Assembly (NCBI GenBank): GCA_951812285.1
Contig: OX638292.1
Location: 1,652,551 to 1,716,550 of the forward strand
Origin: an uncultured Dehalococcoidia bacterium
GTDB taxonomy: Bacteria; Chloroflexota; Dehalococcoidia; Lucifugimonadales; UBA1127
DNA length: 64,000 nucleotides
Direction: 5' to 3'
Part shown: positions 27,502 to 36,809 of the stretch, piece after piece
Position numbering within the stretch: the stretch's first letter is position 1
Layout: each line of letters opens with the position of its first letter
Made by a program: the position numbers and the translations under genes
The notes under the pieces: model-generated
Seen by the model: the letters and a program-made list of their open reading frames with translations, nothing else
What the model was told of the DNA's origin: nothing
The model's database searches: none

Positions 27502-28158
27502 CTAGATGCCGGTGATGCGGATGGAGGAGTGGGCTTTGTAGATTCGGTTGATGTTGATGAGGAGCGAGGTGAGGTGCTCGACGTAGCGGGAGTTGACGAG
27601 GGCGCCGCCGTTGACGGCGCGGACGCCCTTGATGGACTCGGCGAGCTGCATGACTTTGGCCTTGGCGTCGGGGTCATCGCCGCAGACGACGACGTCGCAG
27701 TCGAGACCTCGCAGGGGGATGAGGAGGTCGATGGCGCTGAGGTTGTGGAAGGCGCCGACGACGTGGGACTCGGGGAGGAGATCGCGGGCCTCCTCGGCGG
27801 CGGAGCCGGCGGCGACGGGGAGGGCCTGCGCCGAGCCCTTCACGAAGGCGAGGGGCGCGACGACGTTGACGATGACCTTGCCTCGCAGGTGCGGCTCAAG
27901 CTGGTTCAGGGTCTGCTCCTGCGCGAAGTAGGGGACGGCGATGAAAACGATGTCGCCCATCTTGGCGGCGTCCTCGTTGGAGCCTCCCATGACGCTGGTG
28001 TCGGGGTAGTTCTTGGGCAGGAGCGCGCGCACGTCGGAGGCGGAGTCCACGCCGCGCTGGGGGTCGCGGGAGCCGAGGAAGATTTGCTCGCCGATGATGG
28101 CGAATCGCAGTGCGAGACCTCGGCCCTCGGGCCCGGTGCCGCCGATGAAGGAGATCAT
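27502..28158 (-). CDS. F420-dependent NADP oxidoreductase (F420:NADPH reductase)
   Basis: The protein has 218 residues from ATG 28158. The N-terminus is a Rossmann motif (MISFIGGTGPEGRGLALRFA) followed by the NADP-binding turn LGSRDP. FIAVPYFAQEQTL, VNVVAPL and HVVGAFHNLSA follow the NpdG/Fno pattern, in which reduced F420 and NADP+ exchange hydride. This implies an F420-using cell and fits the luciferase-like F420 oxidoreductase at 42477. No F420 biosynthesis gene is in the window. Confidence 0.88.
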   Translation of the reverse strand: MISFIGGTGPEGRGLALRFAIIGEQIFLGSRDPQRGVDSASDVRALLPKNYPDTSVMGGSNEDAAKMGDIVFIAVPYFAQEQTLNQLEPHLRGKVIVNVVAPLAFVKGSAQALPVAAGSAAEEARDLLPESHVVGAFHNLSAIDLLIPLRGLDCDVVVCGDDPDAKAKVMQLAESIKGVRAVNGGALVNSRYVEHLTSLLININRIYKAHSSIRITGI

Positions 28159-28329
28159 GGATGCCGCTCCGATGCGTGTCTTCATGTGGCGTATGGGACA
28201 CCACCACATTGAACTAGCATATCAGATTCGGTACCACCCACCTAATGAATACACGCTGACGTTATGGCACGTGCCGGCGCCGGAGGCCACGGAGGATGCC
28301 GCGGGCGCAAGGCTGAATGAACGGCCCGG

Positions 28330-28340
28330 TATGGTATCCT
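28330..28340 (+). promoter_or_regulatory. Possible leaderless promoter (TATGGTATCCT)
   Basis: Overlapping -10-like hexamers TATGGT and TATCCT end 7 nt before ATG 28348, which has no ribosome site. This spacing fits a leaderless mRNA for the first CitE-like gene. Confidence 0.4.
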
Positions 28341-28347
28341 GCCTGCT

Positions 28348-29307
28348 ATGGAAACGGCTTTGGCCATACGTGACGCGCTGGTACGACGGTCGCTGCTGGT
28401 AGTGTCGCCGGTGGACGGGGACGCGCTGGAGCGGGCGGTTCGCGCGGGCGCGGATGCCGTGGTCCTCGACACGGCGCGGGGGCCTGCGGCGCACCGGCGC
28501 GAGGAGACGAGGCGCGGACTGGGCGAGGCGGTTGCGTCGGTCGCGCAGACGGGCGCGGAGGTCCTGCTGTGGACGGACGCCGGCGGCGTGGAGGCGGACC
28601 TGGCGGCCTGTGAGGGCGGTGTGTCCGGCGTGCTCGCGACGGCGGAATCGGAGGCGGATGTTGCCTCGGTGGACGCGGCGCTGGGCGCGTGGGAGGCGAC
28701 ACGGGGCGTGGAAGCGGGCTCGGTGAACATCGAAGTTGTGCTGGCATCCGGGGCTGCGGTGCGAGGGTGCGGCGACATTGCCGGGGGGTGCTCGCGCGTT
28801 GTGGCGCTCGTGATGGACGAGGTCGCGCTGGTGCGGGGCGCGGGGGAGAACGCGGCGGCGAGGCGTGAGCTGGCGGCGTACTTCCGCGGCGCGATGGTGG
28901 TCGCGGCGAAGGCGCGCGGGGTGCAGGCGCACGGGGCCGTCGCGCCGGGGTCGGGGGCGCTGGCGGCGGGGTACGCGACCGCGGGGCGTCGCATTGGGCT
29001 TCGCGGGGCGCTGTGCTTCGACGCGGATGTGGTGTCGCTCGTCAACGCGGGGTTCAGCCCGACGGAGGCGGAAGTCGAGTCGGCGCGGCGGGTGCTGTCG
29101 GCGATGGAGGACGCGGTTGCGAGCGGCCGGGGCGCGATCGCGGCGGCGGCGGGGACGATGGCGGACCTGGCGAACGTGCGGCAGGCGCGGGCGGTCGTCG
29201 AGCGGGCGGATGCCATTCGGCGTCGACACGAAAAGCCTGAGGCCGAGGACACGGCGTCGACCGCGGAACCATCGACGGAGGAAGGGAGCGCACCGCCTTG
29301 GCGCTAG
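28348..29307 (+). CDS. CitE/HpcH-HpaI aldolase-like protein, first of three
   Basis: The protein has 319 residues. The fold pattern of the CitE/malyl-CoA lyase family is visible (RRSLLVVSPVDGDALERAV, ADAVVLDT, VNIEVVLASGAAV, ALCFDADVVSLVNAGFSPTE). However, the signature D-L-E-D after the second strand is replaced by DTARG, and the E of the VES motif region is altered. Metal and substrate binding may therefore be lost or changed. The C-terminus ends in an acidic Ser/Thr/Glu tail. The next gene overlaps it by 10 bp, so the three paralogues form one operon. The function is uncertain. Confidence 0.75.
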   Translation: METALAIRDALVRRSLLVVSPVDGDALERAVRAGADAVVLDTARGPAAHRREETRRGLGEAVASVAQTGAEVLLWTDAGGVEADLAACEGGVSGVLATAESEADVASVDAALGAWEATRGVEAGSVNIEVVLASGAAVRGCGDIAGGCSRVVALVMDEVALVRGAGENAAARRELAAYFRGAMVVAAKARGVQAHGAVAPGSGALAAGYATAGRRIGLRGALCFDADVVSLVNAGFSPTEAEVESARRVLSAMEDAVASGRGAIAAAAGTMADLANVRQARAVVERADAIRRRHEKPEAEDTASTAEPSTEEGSAPPWR

Positions 29308-30881
29308 CGGACTACCTCCAGCCGCATGAGCGCGTGGCCGCCGAGTGCGGGCACGTGGCGGCCACCAACCTGCGGCTCATCCACCACGTCGCGCGTTCCG
29401 GCGCGCCGTTGTTCCGCGAGCTGCCGTACTCCATGGTGCAGAGCATCCGGCTGGCGCAACGTCCACGCAACACGACGGTCGCGCTGGGCGCGGTCATCGC
29501 TGTGCTGAGCCTGCTGGCGGGAGTGGGGTCGCCGCTGCAGATAGGCGCCGCGGGGATGGGCGCGGCCGCCGTGCTGCTGGGCATCGTGTTTGGGGACCTC
29601 ACGCTTGTGATCACGACAGACACGGGAGGCGAGAAACCGACACGCTGGCCGCTGCGCGAGGTGGGGCGGCGGGAGAGCCAGGAGCTGGTTGCCGTTGCGC
29701 GCGCCGCGATGAGCGGGGAGTACGACTTTGTGGCCGAGCCGGTTGCCGCGCCGCCGGCGCCGAGCGTCGTGGCCCGGTCCGTGCTGCTGCTGCCGGCCGA
29801 CGACGCCGCGCTGACGCTGGCGGCGTTGAGCGGCGACGCCGACGTCCTGTGCCTCGACCTGACGACGCTGGTACACGCGTCGCGGCGGGCGGAGGCGCGG
29901 GAGCTGGTCGCGAGCGCGGTGGCGGCGGCGCGGCGGGCCGAGCGTCGGGTGTGGGTGCGGGTGAGCCTCGACGAGGCGGAGGCCGACGTGGCTGCGTGCG
30001 CGTGGCCGGGGCTCGAGGCTGTTGTGGCGAGGGTGGAGTCGGCGGAGGACGTGTCGCGGCTGGACTCGGCGCTCAACGAGGTTGAGGCCGAGCGGGGGTT
30101 GCCGGAGCGGGTGCGGATTGTGGTGCAGGTGGACTCGGCCGCGGGGGTGTGGGCGCTGCGGGAAACGCTGGGGGCGTCGCCGCGCGTGTCCGGCGTGATT
30201 GTGGCGGCGCACGATGCGCTCGACCTGCTGGGGAGGCCGGACGCGCGGGCGACGTGGGGGACGCTGCGGCCGCCGGTGTTGCCGGAGCCGGCGCACGTGC
30301 GCGGGCGCATCGGCGCGACGGCTGCGGAGGCGGGCGTGCCGGTGTATGCGAGCCTTGCGACGGGCAACGCGCCGGGGGGGATCGTAGACGCGCTGCGGTA
30401 CGACGCGGTGCAGCGGCTGGCGGAGGCGGCGGTCGTGGCGCGGGCGCACGGCTACCACGGGGCGGTGACGCTGCACGCGGAGGCCATCGCGGCGTGCAAT
30501 GCGGCGTTCCCGGGAACGCCTGCGGCGGTCGCGCCGGCGGCGGCACCCGCGCCGTTGGCGCTGCAGCCTGTTGTGCCGTCGCACTTCGGCATTGGCGTGG
30601 TGCGGGCGGCGGAGGCGCCGGTGGCCTCGGCGGCGGACGCCTCGGCGGATGGAGCGGACGACGAGCCGGTGTCCCCAAGCGTTACGTCAACTTCTGCACC
30701 TTCGGCCGCGCCGCCTACAGCTCCGGTCGTGTGGCAGCCCGTCGTGCCGTCGCACTTCGGCATCCGGGTGCCGCCGCGGGAGCCGGGCGCCGACGGGGTG
30801 GGCGTCGAGGAGGCGTCGGCCGCGGAAGCGCCGACTGCGGATGCGCCATCCGTGGATGCGCCATCCGTGGAGGAGAGCTAG
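29298..30881 (+). CDS. Membrane PH-like domain fused to a degenerate CitE-like domain
   Basis: The protein has 527 residues from TTG 29298 (ribosome site GGAAGGGAG), overlapping the previous stop. Residues 1-55 look like a bacterial PH-type domain (TNLRLIHHVARSGAPLFREL). Two membrane segments follow (about 55-100: TVALGAVIAVLSLLAGVG and MGAAAVLLGIVFG), then the end of the PH-like fold (LTLVITTDTG). Residues about 150-415 form a CitE-like barrel with weakened motifs (DVLCLDLTTL, RIVVQVDSAAGVWAL). The tail carries the decapeptide QPVVPSHFGI twice, about 60 residues apart, with low-complexity linkers. An enzyme-like domain tethered to the membrane without the catalytic acid pair suggests a binding or regulatory role. 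Confidence 0.7.
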   Translation: MALADYLQPHERVAAECGHVAATNLRLIHHVARSGAPLFRELPYSMVQSIRLAQRPRNTTVALGAVIAVLSLLAGVGSPLQIGAAGMGAAAVLLGIVFGDLTLVITTDTGGEKPTRWPLREVGRRESQELVAVARAAMSGEYDFVAEPVAAPPAPSVVARSVLLLPADDAALTLAALSGDADVLCLDLTTLVHASRRAEARELVASAVAAARRAERRVWVRVSLDEAEADVAACAWPGLEAVVARVESAEDVSRLDSALNEVEAERGLPERVRIVVQVDSAAGVWALRETLGASPRVSGVIVAAHDALDLLGRPDARATWGTLRPPVLPEPAHVRGRIGATAAEAGVPVYASLATGNAPGGIVDALRYDAVQRLAEAAVVARAHGYHGAVTLHAEAIAACNAAFPGTPAAVAPAAAPAPLALQPVVPSHFGIGVVRAAEAPVASAADASADGADDEPVSPSVTSTSAPSAAPPTAPVVWQPVVPSHFGIRVPPREPGADGVGVEEASAAEAPTADAPSVDAPSVEES

Positions 30882-30884
30882 CGT

Positions 30885-31880
30885 ATGCCGCCTGTTCGAC
30901 GATCCATGCTGTTTACGCCGGCCAACGTCGCGCGCTTTGTGGAGGGCGTGTGGCGGCATTCGGCGGACGTGGTGGTGCTCGACCTGGAGGACTCCGTCGC
31001 GCCGGAGGAGAAGGCGTCGGCTCGGGCGGGCGTTCGCGAGGCGATCGCGCTGGTGCAGCGAGGGGGAGCGGAGGCGGCGCTGCGGGTCAACCACGACGCC
31101 GTCGAGGCGGACTGCGACGCGGGGGTGTGGCCGGGGCTGAGCGCGATCGTGCTGCCCAAGGCCGAGACGGCAGAGCAGGTGATCGGGCTCGACGCGGTGC
31201 TGTCGCGGCTGGAGGCTGCGCGGGGGATGGCAGCCGGCGGCGTGGAGATCATGCCGATGGTGGAGTCGGCGGTTGGGGTGCAGAACGCGCACGCCATCGC
31301 GTCGGCGAGCGCGCGGGTGCGGGCGTTCGGCGTGCTGGGCGAGGCGGACCTGTCGGCGGACCTGGGCACCTCCTTCAGCGACCTGCACGAGATGGATGTG
31401 CTGGGCTACGCGCGGGGCGAGGTTGGGCTTGCGGCGCGGGCGCTCGGCAAGACGGTCAACGGGCGCGCGTGGACGCCGGGGCGGTCGACGATTGCCGACT
31501 ACGGCGACGCGGCGGCGCTGGAGCGCTCGATGCGGGCGTCGTGGGAGGCGGGGTGCCGGAGCACGTTCTGCGTGCACCCGTCGCAGGTTGCCGCGGCGAA
31601 CCGGGGGCTTCGGCCGACGGAGGCGGACGTGGTGCTGTGCGCCGAGGCCGTGCGCACATACACGGAGGCTTGGCGCGAGGGGCGGCCGTACGGCGTGCGG
31701 CAGGGCGTCATCATCGACGGGCGCATCGCGCGGGCGGCGCTGGGGACGATCGCGTACTCGCTGGACTGCGCGGCGAAGGACGCGGCCAAGCTGATTCGGC
31801 GTCGGGAGATTGAGCTCGCGCAAGCGGTGGCGGACGCGGTAGCGGACGCTTCATCAGCGGAGGGCGCGACTTCCTGCTGA
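30885..31880 (+). CDS. HpcH/HpaI aldolase / CitE-like lyase
   Basis: The protein has 331 residues and starts 4 bp after the previous stop, with GGAGAG as ribosome site. Unlike its two upstream paralogues it keeps the full signature: RRSMLFTPANVARFVEG, VVVLDLEDSVAPEEKA (Asp-Leu-Glu-Asp), LRVN, IVLPKAE, and PMVESAVGVQNA. A CVHPSQ segment (normally binding CoA) follows. The family cleaves or forms carbon-carbon bonds of beta-hydroxyacyl-CoA or citryl-type substrates with Mg2+. It is likely the catalytic member of the operon. Its 3' end overlaps the convergent SDR gene by 27 bp. Confidence 0.88.
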   Translation: MPPVRRSMLFTPANVARFVEGVWRHSADVVVLDLEDSVAPEEKASARAGVREAIALVQRGGAEAALRVNHDAVEADCDAGVWPGLSAIVLPKAETAEQVIGLDAVLSRLEAARGMAAGGVEIMPMVESAVGVQNAHAIASASARVRAFGVLGEADLSADLGTSFSDLHEMDVLGYARGEVGLAARALGKTVNGRAWTPGRSTIADYGDAAALERSMRASWEAGCRSTFCVHPSQVAAANRGLRPTEADVVLCAEAVRTYTEAWREGRPYGVRQGVIIDGRIARAALGTIAYSLDCAAKDAAKLIRRREIELAQAVADAVADASSAEGATSC

Positions 31881-33362
31881 GGCCGACTCGCGCAATTCGG
31901 CGACGACCGCAGCTGCCTCGGAACGCTTCGCGATTGCATTGACCATGCCACGGAAGATCCATGCGTGCAGCGGGTAGAGCGCGTACCAGTAGACGAGGCC
32001 CATCAGGCCGTGAGGGATGAAGGCGGCGGTCTGCTCAAGGCGTGACGTTCCGTCCGCCTCGGCGTGGACCTCGTACTGGAGCCACGCTCGGCCGGGGGTC
32101 TTCATCTCGGCGCGGAGGCGCATGAGGCGGCCGGGCTCGAGCGCCTCGACACGCCAGAAGTCGAGGGCGTCGCCGACGCGGATGTCGTCGGGGTGACGGC
32201 GGCCGCGACGGAGGCCCGCGCCGCCGATGAGGCGGTCGAGGATACCTCGGAGGCGCCAGAGCCAGTTGGCGAAGTACCAGCCCCGTCGGCCGCCGATGCC
32301 GGTGAACGTTCGGTAGACGGCGGCGGGCGGGGCGGCGACGGGCATCGTGCGGTGCTCGAGAATCATGCCCGATTGCGTCTCGGTCCACACGTCGTGCGAC
32401 GAGGCGTGGGTGCGCCCGTGGGCGTCGCTCCATGACGTCTCGATGTTGCCGTGATGGAGGTCGTCGATGACGGCGGCGAGGGCGCCCTGGTAGTCGAGCG
32501 GGCGGATGTCGGGGAAGAGCTCGGCGGCAGTCGTGTCGGTGACGACGACATCGTTGCGGAGGCCGTCGATGAGGGGGGCGCCGATGCTGGCAGGAATGGG
32601 CGTGACGAGGTGGACCCAGTACGAGGAGAGCCTCGGCGTGAGGACGGGGACGGGCAGGAGCACGCGATTGAGGCCGCGGGCGCGGGCGTAGCCGAGCATC
32701 ATGCCGCCGTAGGTGGTGACGTCGCGGCCGCCGATCTCGACGACCCTGCCGACGCTGGCCGGGCGGTCGAGGGCGGCGACGAGGTAGTCGAGCAGGTCGC
32801 TGACGGCGATGGGCTGGACGCGGGAGTAGATCCAGCGGGGGCAGACCATGACGGGCAGGCGCTCGACGAGGTAGCGGACCATCTCGAACGAGATGCTGCC
32901 CGTGCCGACGATGACGGCGGCGCGGTACTCGGTCACGGGGACGCCGGCCTCGCGGAGGGCGTTACCGGTCTCCTGGCGCGAGCGGAGGTGCTCGGAGAGC
33001 CTGGCGGTCGGATCACCGAGGCCGCCGAGGTAGATGATGCGGCCGACGCCGGCGTCGCGGGCGGCCTCGGCGAAGGCGCGGGCCGCGCGGACGTCCGTTT
33101 CGCGGAAGCCATTGCCCCTGGCCATACTGTGCACGAGGTAGTAGGCGCAGTCGACGCCCTGGAGCGCGGGGGCCAGCGTCGACGGTTCGAGGACGTCGCC
33201 GACGGCGATCTCGACGTCGGGCGCCCATGGGCGCGCCTCGACGCGGGTGCGGCTGCGAGCGAGGACGCGGACGGCGTGGCCGTCGCGGAGGAGCCTCGGG
33301 GTGAGGCGACCGCCGATGTAGCCTGTGGCGCCGGTGACGAGGACTCGGTGCGGCTTCTCCAT
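31854..33362 (-). CDS. NAD(P)-binding SDR (NmrA-like) protein with C-terminal DUF2867 domain
   Basis: The protein has 502 residues from ATG 33362 (ribosome site GGGAGGCG). The N-terminal atypical short-chain dehydrogenase domain has VLVTGATGYIGGRLTPRLL and the YYLVHSMARG segment. The C-terminal part from about residue 330 (TFTGIGGRRGWYFANWLWRL ... GDALDFWRVEALEPGRLMRL) is DUF2867, a SRPBCC-like fold. The same fusion occurs widely in bacteria (YbjT relatives). It is probably a membrane-associated quinone- or lipid-related reductase, but the substrate is unknown. Confidence 0.85.
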   Translation of the reverse strand: MEKPHRVLVTGATGYIGGRLTPRLLRDGHAVRVLARSRTRVEARPWAPDVEIAVGDVLEPSTLAPALQGVDCAYYLVHSMARGNGFRETDVRAARAFAEAARDAGVGRIIYLGGLGDPTARLSEHLRSRQETGNALREAGVPVTEYRAAVIVGTGSISFEMVRYLVERLPVMVCPRWIYSRVQPIAVSDLLDYLVAALDRPASVGRVVEIGGRDVTTYGGMMLGYARARGLNRVLLPVPVLTPRLSSYWVHLVTPIPASIGAPLIDGLRNDVVVTDTTAAELFPDIRPLDYQGALAAVIDDLHHGNIETSWSDAHGRTHASSHDVWTETQSGMILEHRTMPVAAPPAAVYRTFTGIGGRRGWYFANWLWRLRGILDRLIGGAGLRRGRRHPDDIRVGDALDFWRVEALEPGRLMRLRAEMKTPGRAWLQYEVHAEADGTSRLEQTAAFIPHGLMGLVYWYALYPLHAWIFRGMVNAIAKRSEAAAVVAELRESASAGSRALR

Positions 33363-33623
33363 CGCGAGCGCCTCCCTTGCGTGCTCGGACGGCACGCTGG
33401 GTTTGGGCCTGTATATGGAGAAACGTTTGAGGGAGGCTTGGGGGTGGGGGTCAGTCCGGAGAATGCGGCGCATACGCGTGGAGCTGCGCGGGGATGCTAC
33501 AATGGATCTAGGGGCTGGTCACTGTTTATCGGGGGCTGGCCCTCTTTGTTGTTCCAGAAGACCGGACCAGCCGCCGAGGCTCCTGGTTTCGGCGCTCGAT
33601 GAGAATTGACGTCCGCTCTCCCG

Positions 33624-34013
33624 CTAAGCGTTGACCCCGGCGGGGTCTGCGCTTTCTTGCGGCTCGGCCAGGTGCAGGAGCAGCCTGACGATGTTCTCCA
33701 CGTCGGGGCGGCTCTCATCAATCGTCTCGGCCGCCATGAAGTTGTTGTAGAAGTTGCCGTGGAACATCTCGGCGGCGGAAAAGCCCAACCGCAGCAGCTG
33801 ATAATCCGGAGAGTCGGTCAGTTGGTTGATGACCGTCCGGTACGCCTTGTGAGAGTTGCACTTCAGGCCACGCTTTTCGGCTACCGCCTTGATTGCATGC
33901 GTGGTCGCTCCCCACAGCTTCTTCGACGCCTGAAGGTTGTCTCCGGCGGCAAATTCCTCGATGGACTTGGCGAGGAAATCACGAGCTATTTGTGCATGAG
34001 ATGCTTTCGGCAT
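33624..34013 (-). CDS. Small HEPN-like (PaREP1-type) protein
   Basis: The protein is all-helical with 129 residues. The pattern LAKSIEEFAAGDNLQASKKL-WGATTHAIKAVAEKRGL resembles PaREP1-type proteins of the HEPN superfamily, which are often mobile and toxin-like. The characteristic R-x4-6-H RNase motif is not obvious, so nuclease activity is not claimed. No antitoxin or nucleotidyltransferase partner is adjacent. GC and codon use are lower than in neighbours, which suggests recent arrival. The family assignment is moderate. Confidence 0.6.
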   Translation of the reverse strand: MPKASHAQIARDFLAKSIEEFAAGDNLQASKKLWGATTHAIKAVAEKRGLKCNSHKAYRTVINQLTDSPDYQLLRLGFSAAEMFHGNFYNNFMAAETIDESRPDVENIVRLLLHLAEPQESADPAGVNA

Positions 34014-34106
34014 TAAATGTACGCTCTTTGCAAATATTGCCCATCTTGCACCAAATTATGCCGGAGCGCTATAGGGCGGTCCGCCAACAATATGGCCTCC
34101 CGCCGT

Positions 34107-35432
34107 CTACAACAGGCCGTCTGTGCGGAGGGCTGAGAAGGCTTGCTCGAAGCCGGCGAGGGTGGTTTGGACGTCGGCTTCCGTGTGGGCGGCGGAGACG
34201 AGGCCGGAGGGGCGGCCGCTCATGAGGTCTACGCCGGCGTTGATGGCTGCGAGACGCATTGCGGAGATTATGTTCGGCGGCGTTGGTTTCTGGCTCTCGG
34301 ACGGGCGCAGGTGCTCGGCGTCGGAGCACTGGCACTGGGTGCCGAGGCGCACCTGGAAGATGGAGGCCACGCCGTAGCAGCAGCCCGGCACTTCCATTCG
34401 CGTCATGATGTCGTTGAGGCCGGCGCGGAGCGTTGCGGCACGGGCGTCGGCGGTGGCGTTGGGCTCGCCCGTGGCGACAATCTGGAGGGCGGCGGCCCCC
34501 GCGGAGGCCGAGATGGGGTTGGCGTTGAACGTGCCGGGGTGGGCGACACGGTTGTCGCCGACGCCCTCGTGGTGGGCGATCATGTCAATGATGTCGGCGC
34601 GACCGCAGACGGCGCCGCCGGGCAGACCGCCCGCGAGGATCTTCGCGAGGGTGGTGACGTCGGGCGTGACGCCGTACAACCCCTGCGCGCCGCCGGGGGA
34701 GACGCGGAAGCCGGTCACCACTTCGTCGAATATCAGCAGCACACCGTGCTTCTGCGTCAGGTCGCGCAGGGCGTGGAGGAACTCAGGGTAGACGGGCGCG
34801 TGGCCCATGCTCGCGCCCGTGGGCTCGAGGATGACGGCGGCGATGTCGTCGTGGGACTCGAGGGCCTGCTCGACCAGCGCCGGGTCGTTGGGGGGCACGA
34901 CGTAGGAGAGCGCGGCGACCTCGGGCGCGATGCCGCCCATGTTGCGAGACGAGCCGACGGCGAGGAGGTCGTTCCAGCCGTGGAAGTGGTCCGTGAACCG
35001 GAGGACGTGGGTCTTGCCGGTGTAGGCGCGCGCCAGCCGCAGGGCGAGCATGGTCGCCTCCGTGCCGGAGGACGTGAAGCGCACGCGCTCGGCTGAGGGC
35101 ACCAATCGCAGCACCCAGCGGGCCCACTCCATCTCCTCGAGGTGGCTGGCGCCGCGGTGCGTGCCGTGCGACAGGGCCTCGGTCACGGCCTGGATCACCT
35201 CGGGGCGCCCGTGGCCGAGCAGGAGCGCGCCGTGGCCCATGACGTAGTCGATGTACTCATTGCCGTCAACGTCCCACTTGCGGCTGCCCGCGGTATGGGT
35301 CACGACGAGGGGAAAGGGTGTCACGTAGCGGGTGTCGTGGGTGACGCCATCGGGGAAGATGCCGACGGCCTCCTCATGGAGCGCCGCGGACCCCGGGTGC
35401 TTTTGCGCGAAGAGTTCATGAATGGTCGACAT
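34107..35432 (-). CDS. Glutamate-1-semialdehyde aminomutase-like class III aminotransferase
   Basis: The protein has 441 residues from ATG 35432 (GAGGGGGA upstream). It has a PLP fold type I class III layout: GNEYIDYVMGHGALLLGHGR, FTSSGTEATMLALRLARAYT, HFHGWND, LIFDEVVTGFR, and the PLP lysine in TTLAKILAGGLPGGAVCG. HPGTFNANPISASAG matches GSAM-like enzymes. The C-terminal segment has an unusual Cys-rich stretch (GTQCQCSDAEH). A heme role (HemL) is possible, but no hem gene lies nearby and the family includes other omega-aminotransferases. It is divergent from threonine synthase with 96 bp between starts. Confidence 0.85.
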   Translation of the reverse strand: MSTIHELFAQKHPGSAALHEEAVGIFPDGVTHDTRYVTPFPLVVTHTAGSRKWDVDGNEYIDYVMGHGALLLGHGRPEVIQAVTEALSHGTHRGASHLEEMEWARWVLRLVPSAERVRFTSSGTEATMLALRLARAYTGKTHVLRFTDHFHGWNDLLAVGSSRNMGGIAPEVAALSYVVPPNDPALVEQALESHDDIAAVILEPTGASMGHAPVYPEFLHALRDLTQKHGVLLIFDEVVTGFRVSPGGAQGLYGVTPDVTTLAKILAGGLPGGAVCGRADIIDMIAHHEGVGDNRVAHPGTFNANPISASAGAAALQIVATGEPNATADARAATLRAGLNDIMTRMEVPGCCYGVASIFQVRLGTQCQCSDAEHLRPSESQKPTPPNIISAMRLAAINAGVDLMSGRPSGLVSAAHTEADVQTTLAGFEQAFSALRTDGLL

Positions 35433-35528
35433 GGCGTTCCCCCTCGATGGCATGAGTGGATGCCGCTTCCAAAGCGGGCACGGCCCTATGCTATCATGCC
35501 CTGTCCGAATTTCGCTTGGGATGTCGAA

Positions 35529-36701
35529 ATGCGCAATTTCCTGACTCACCTGGAATGCACGGCCTGCGGGCAGCGCCATGACGCCGACGTGTTGCAGACG
35601 CTCTGCACAAGCTGCGGCAAGGTGCTCTATGCGAGGTACGACCTGGCTGCGGCGGCGAAGGCGGTCTCGCCCGCCGACATCGGGCCGCGGGAGTCGACGA
35701 TGTGGCGGTACCGCGAGGTGCTGCCCGTCCGCGACGGCGCCTTCGAGGTGACGCTTGGCGAGGGCGGGACGCCGTTGCTGCGCGCCGAGCAGCTTGGCGC
35801 GGCGCTGGGGTGCACGGAGCTGTACATCAAGGACGAGGGGAAGAACCCGACGGCCACGTTCAAGGCGCGGGGCATGGCGGCAGCGGTCTCGCGGGCCAAG
35901 GAGCTGGGGGCCGAGCGGCTGGTCGTGCCGAGCGCGGGGAACGCGGCGGGCGCGATGGCGGCGTACGCGGCGCGGGCGGGGATGCCGGCGTTCGTCTTCA
36001 TGCCGGACACGACGCCGCAGTCGAACATCCTGGAGTCGCGGATTGCGGGAGCGGACGTCGAGCTCGTCGCGGGGCACATTGGCGACGCGGGACGGGCTGC
36101 GCGGGAGCGGGCAGCGGTCTCGCCGATGTTCGACATGTCGACGATGAAGGAGCCGTACCGCGTCGAGGGCAAGAAGACGCTGGGGTACGAGATCGCCGAG
36201 GCGCTGGGGTGGGAGCTGCCGGACGTCATCGTGTACCCGACGGGCGGCGGCACGGGGCTGCTCGGGATGTGGAAGGCGTTCGGCGAGATGGAGGAGCTGG
36301 GGTGGATCGCCGCGGGACGGCGCCCCCGGATGATCGCCGTGCAGATGGTGGGGTGCGCGCCCATCGTGGCGGCGTTCCACGCGGGGCAGGAATCGATCTC
36401 GCCGTGGGAGAACGCCGAGACGGTGGCCGCGGGGCTGCGGGTGCCGGGGCCGGTGGCCGACTACCTCATCCTGCAGTGCCTGCGCGAGAGCGGGGGGACG
36501 GCGCTGACCGTGACCGACGAGGAGGCGCTGGCCGCGGTGCCGGAGATGGCCGCGGCCGAGGGCGTGTTCGCCTGCCCGGAGGGGGCCGCGACGCTGGCCG
36601 CGCTGCGCAAGCTGCTCGCGACGGGCGAGGTGGACGGCTCGGAGCGGGTCGTGCTGCTGAACACGGGCAGCGGGCTCAAGTACCTGGACGTGCTGGGGTA
36701 G
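35529..36701 (+). CDS. thrC: Threonine synthase
   Basis: The protein has 390 residues from ATG 35529. An N-terminal zinc ribbon (CTACGQ ... CTSCGK, about residues 9-36) precedes a fold-type II PLP domain. The PLP lysine lies in KNPTATFKARG, the phosphate loop in PSAGNAAGA and the Gly-rich loop in VYPTGGGTGLLGM. It converts O-phosphohomoserine to threonine and phosphate in the cytoplasm. The start is not backed by a strong ribosome site; ATG 35496 is an alternative, but it lies within a likely -10 region (TATGCTATCAT). It is a single-gene unit. Confidence 0.9.
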   Translation: MRNFLTHLECTACGQRHDADVLQTLCTSCGKVLYARYDLAAAAKAVSPADIGPRESTMWRYREVLPVRDGAFEVTLGEGGTPLLRAEQLGAALGCTELYIKDEGKNPTATFKARGMAAAVSRAKELGAERLVVPSAGNAAGAMAAYAARAGMPAFVFMPDTTPQSNILESRIAGADVELVAGHIGDAGRAARERAAVSPMFDMSTMKEPYRVEGKKTLGYEIAEALGWELPDVIVYPTGGGTGLLGMWKAFGEMEELGWIAAGRRPRMIAVQMVGCAPIVAAFHAGQESISPWENAETVAAGLRVPGPVADYLILQCLRESGGTALTVTDEEALAAVPEMAAAEGVFACPEGAATLAALRKLLATGEVDGSERVVLLNTGSGLKYLDVLG

Positions 36702-36809
36702 CGCCTGGCTCGCGCCCCTACTCGCGGGGGCGCGTAGCTGCTATACTGACGGGTACTGCAATCTGATAGACGGCTTATTACGTCAAGTTTAAGGAGAATC
36801 AGCGACAGT

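Noticed and set aside
26276..27677. Long frames across the repeat array on both strands
   Set aside because: Their translations are Pro/Arg/Gly-rich copies of the repeats with no ribosome sites, in a stretch of G-rich sequence.
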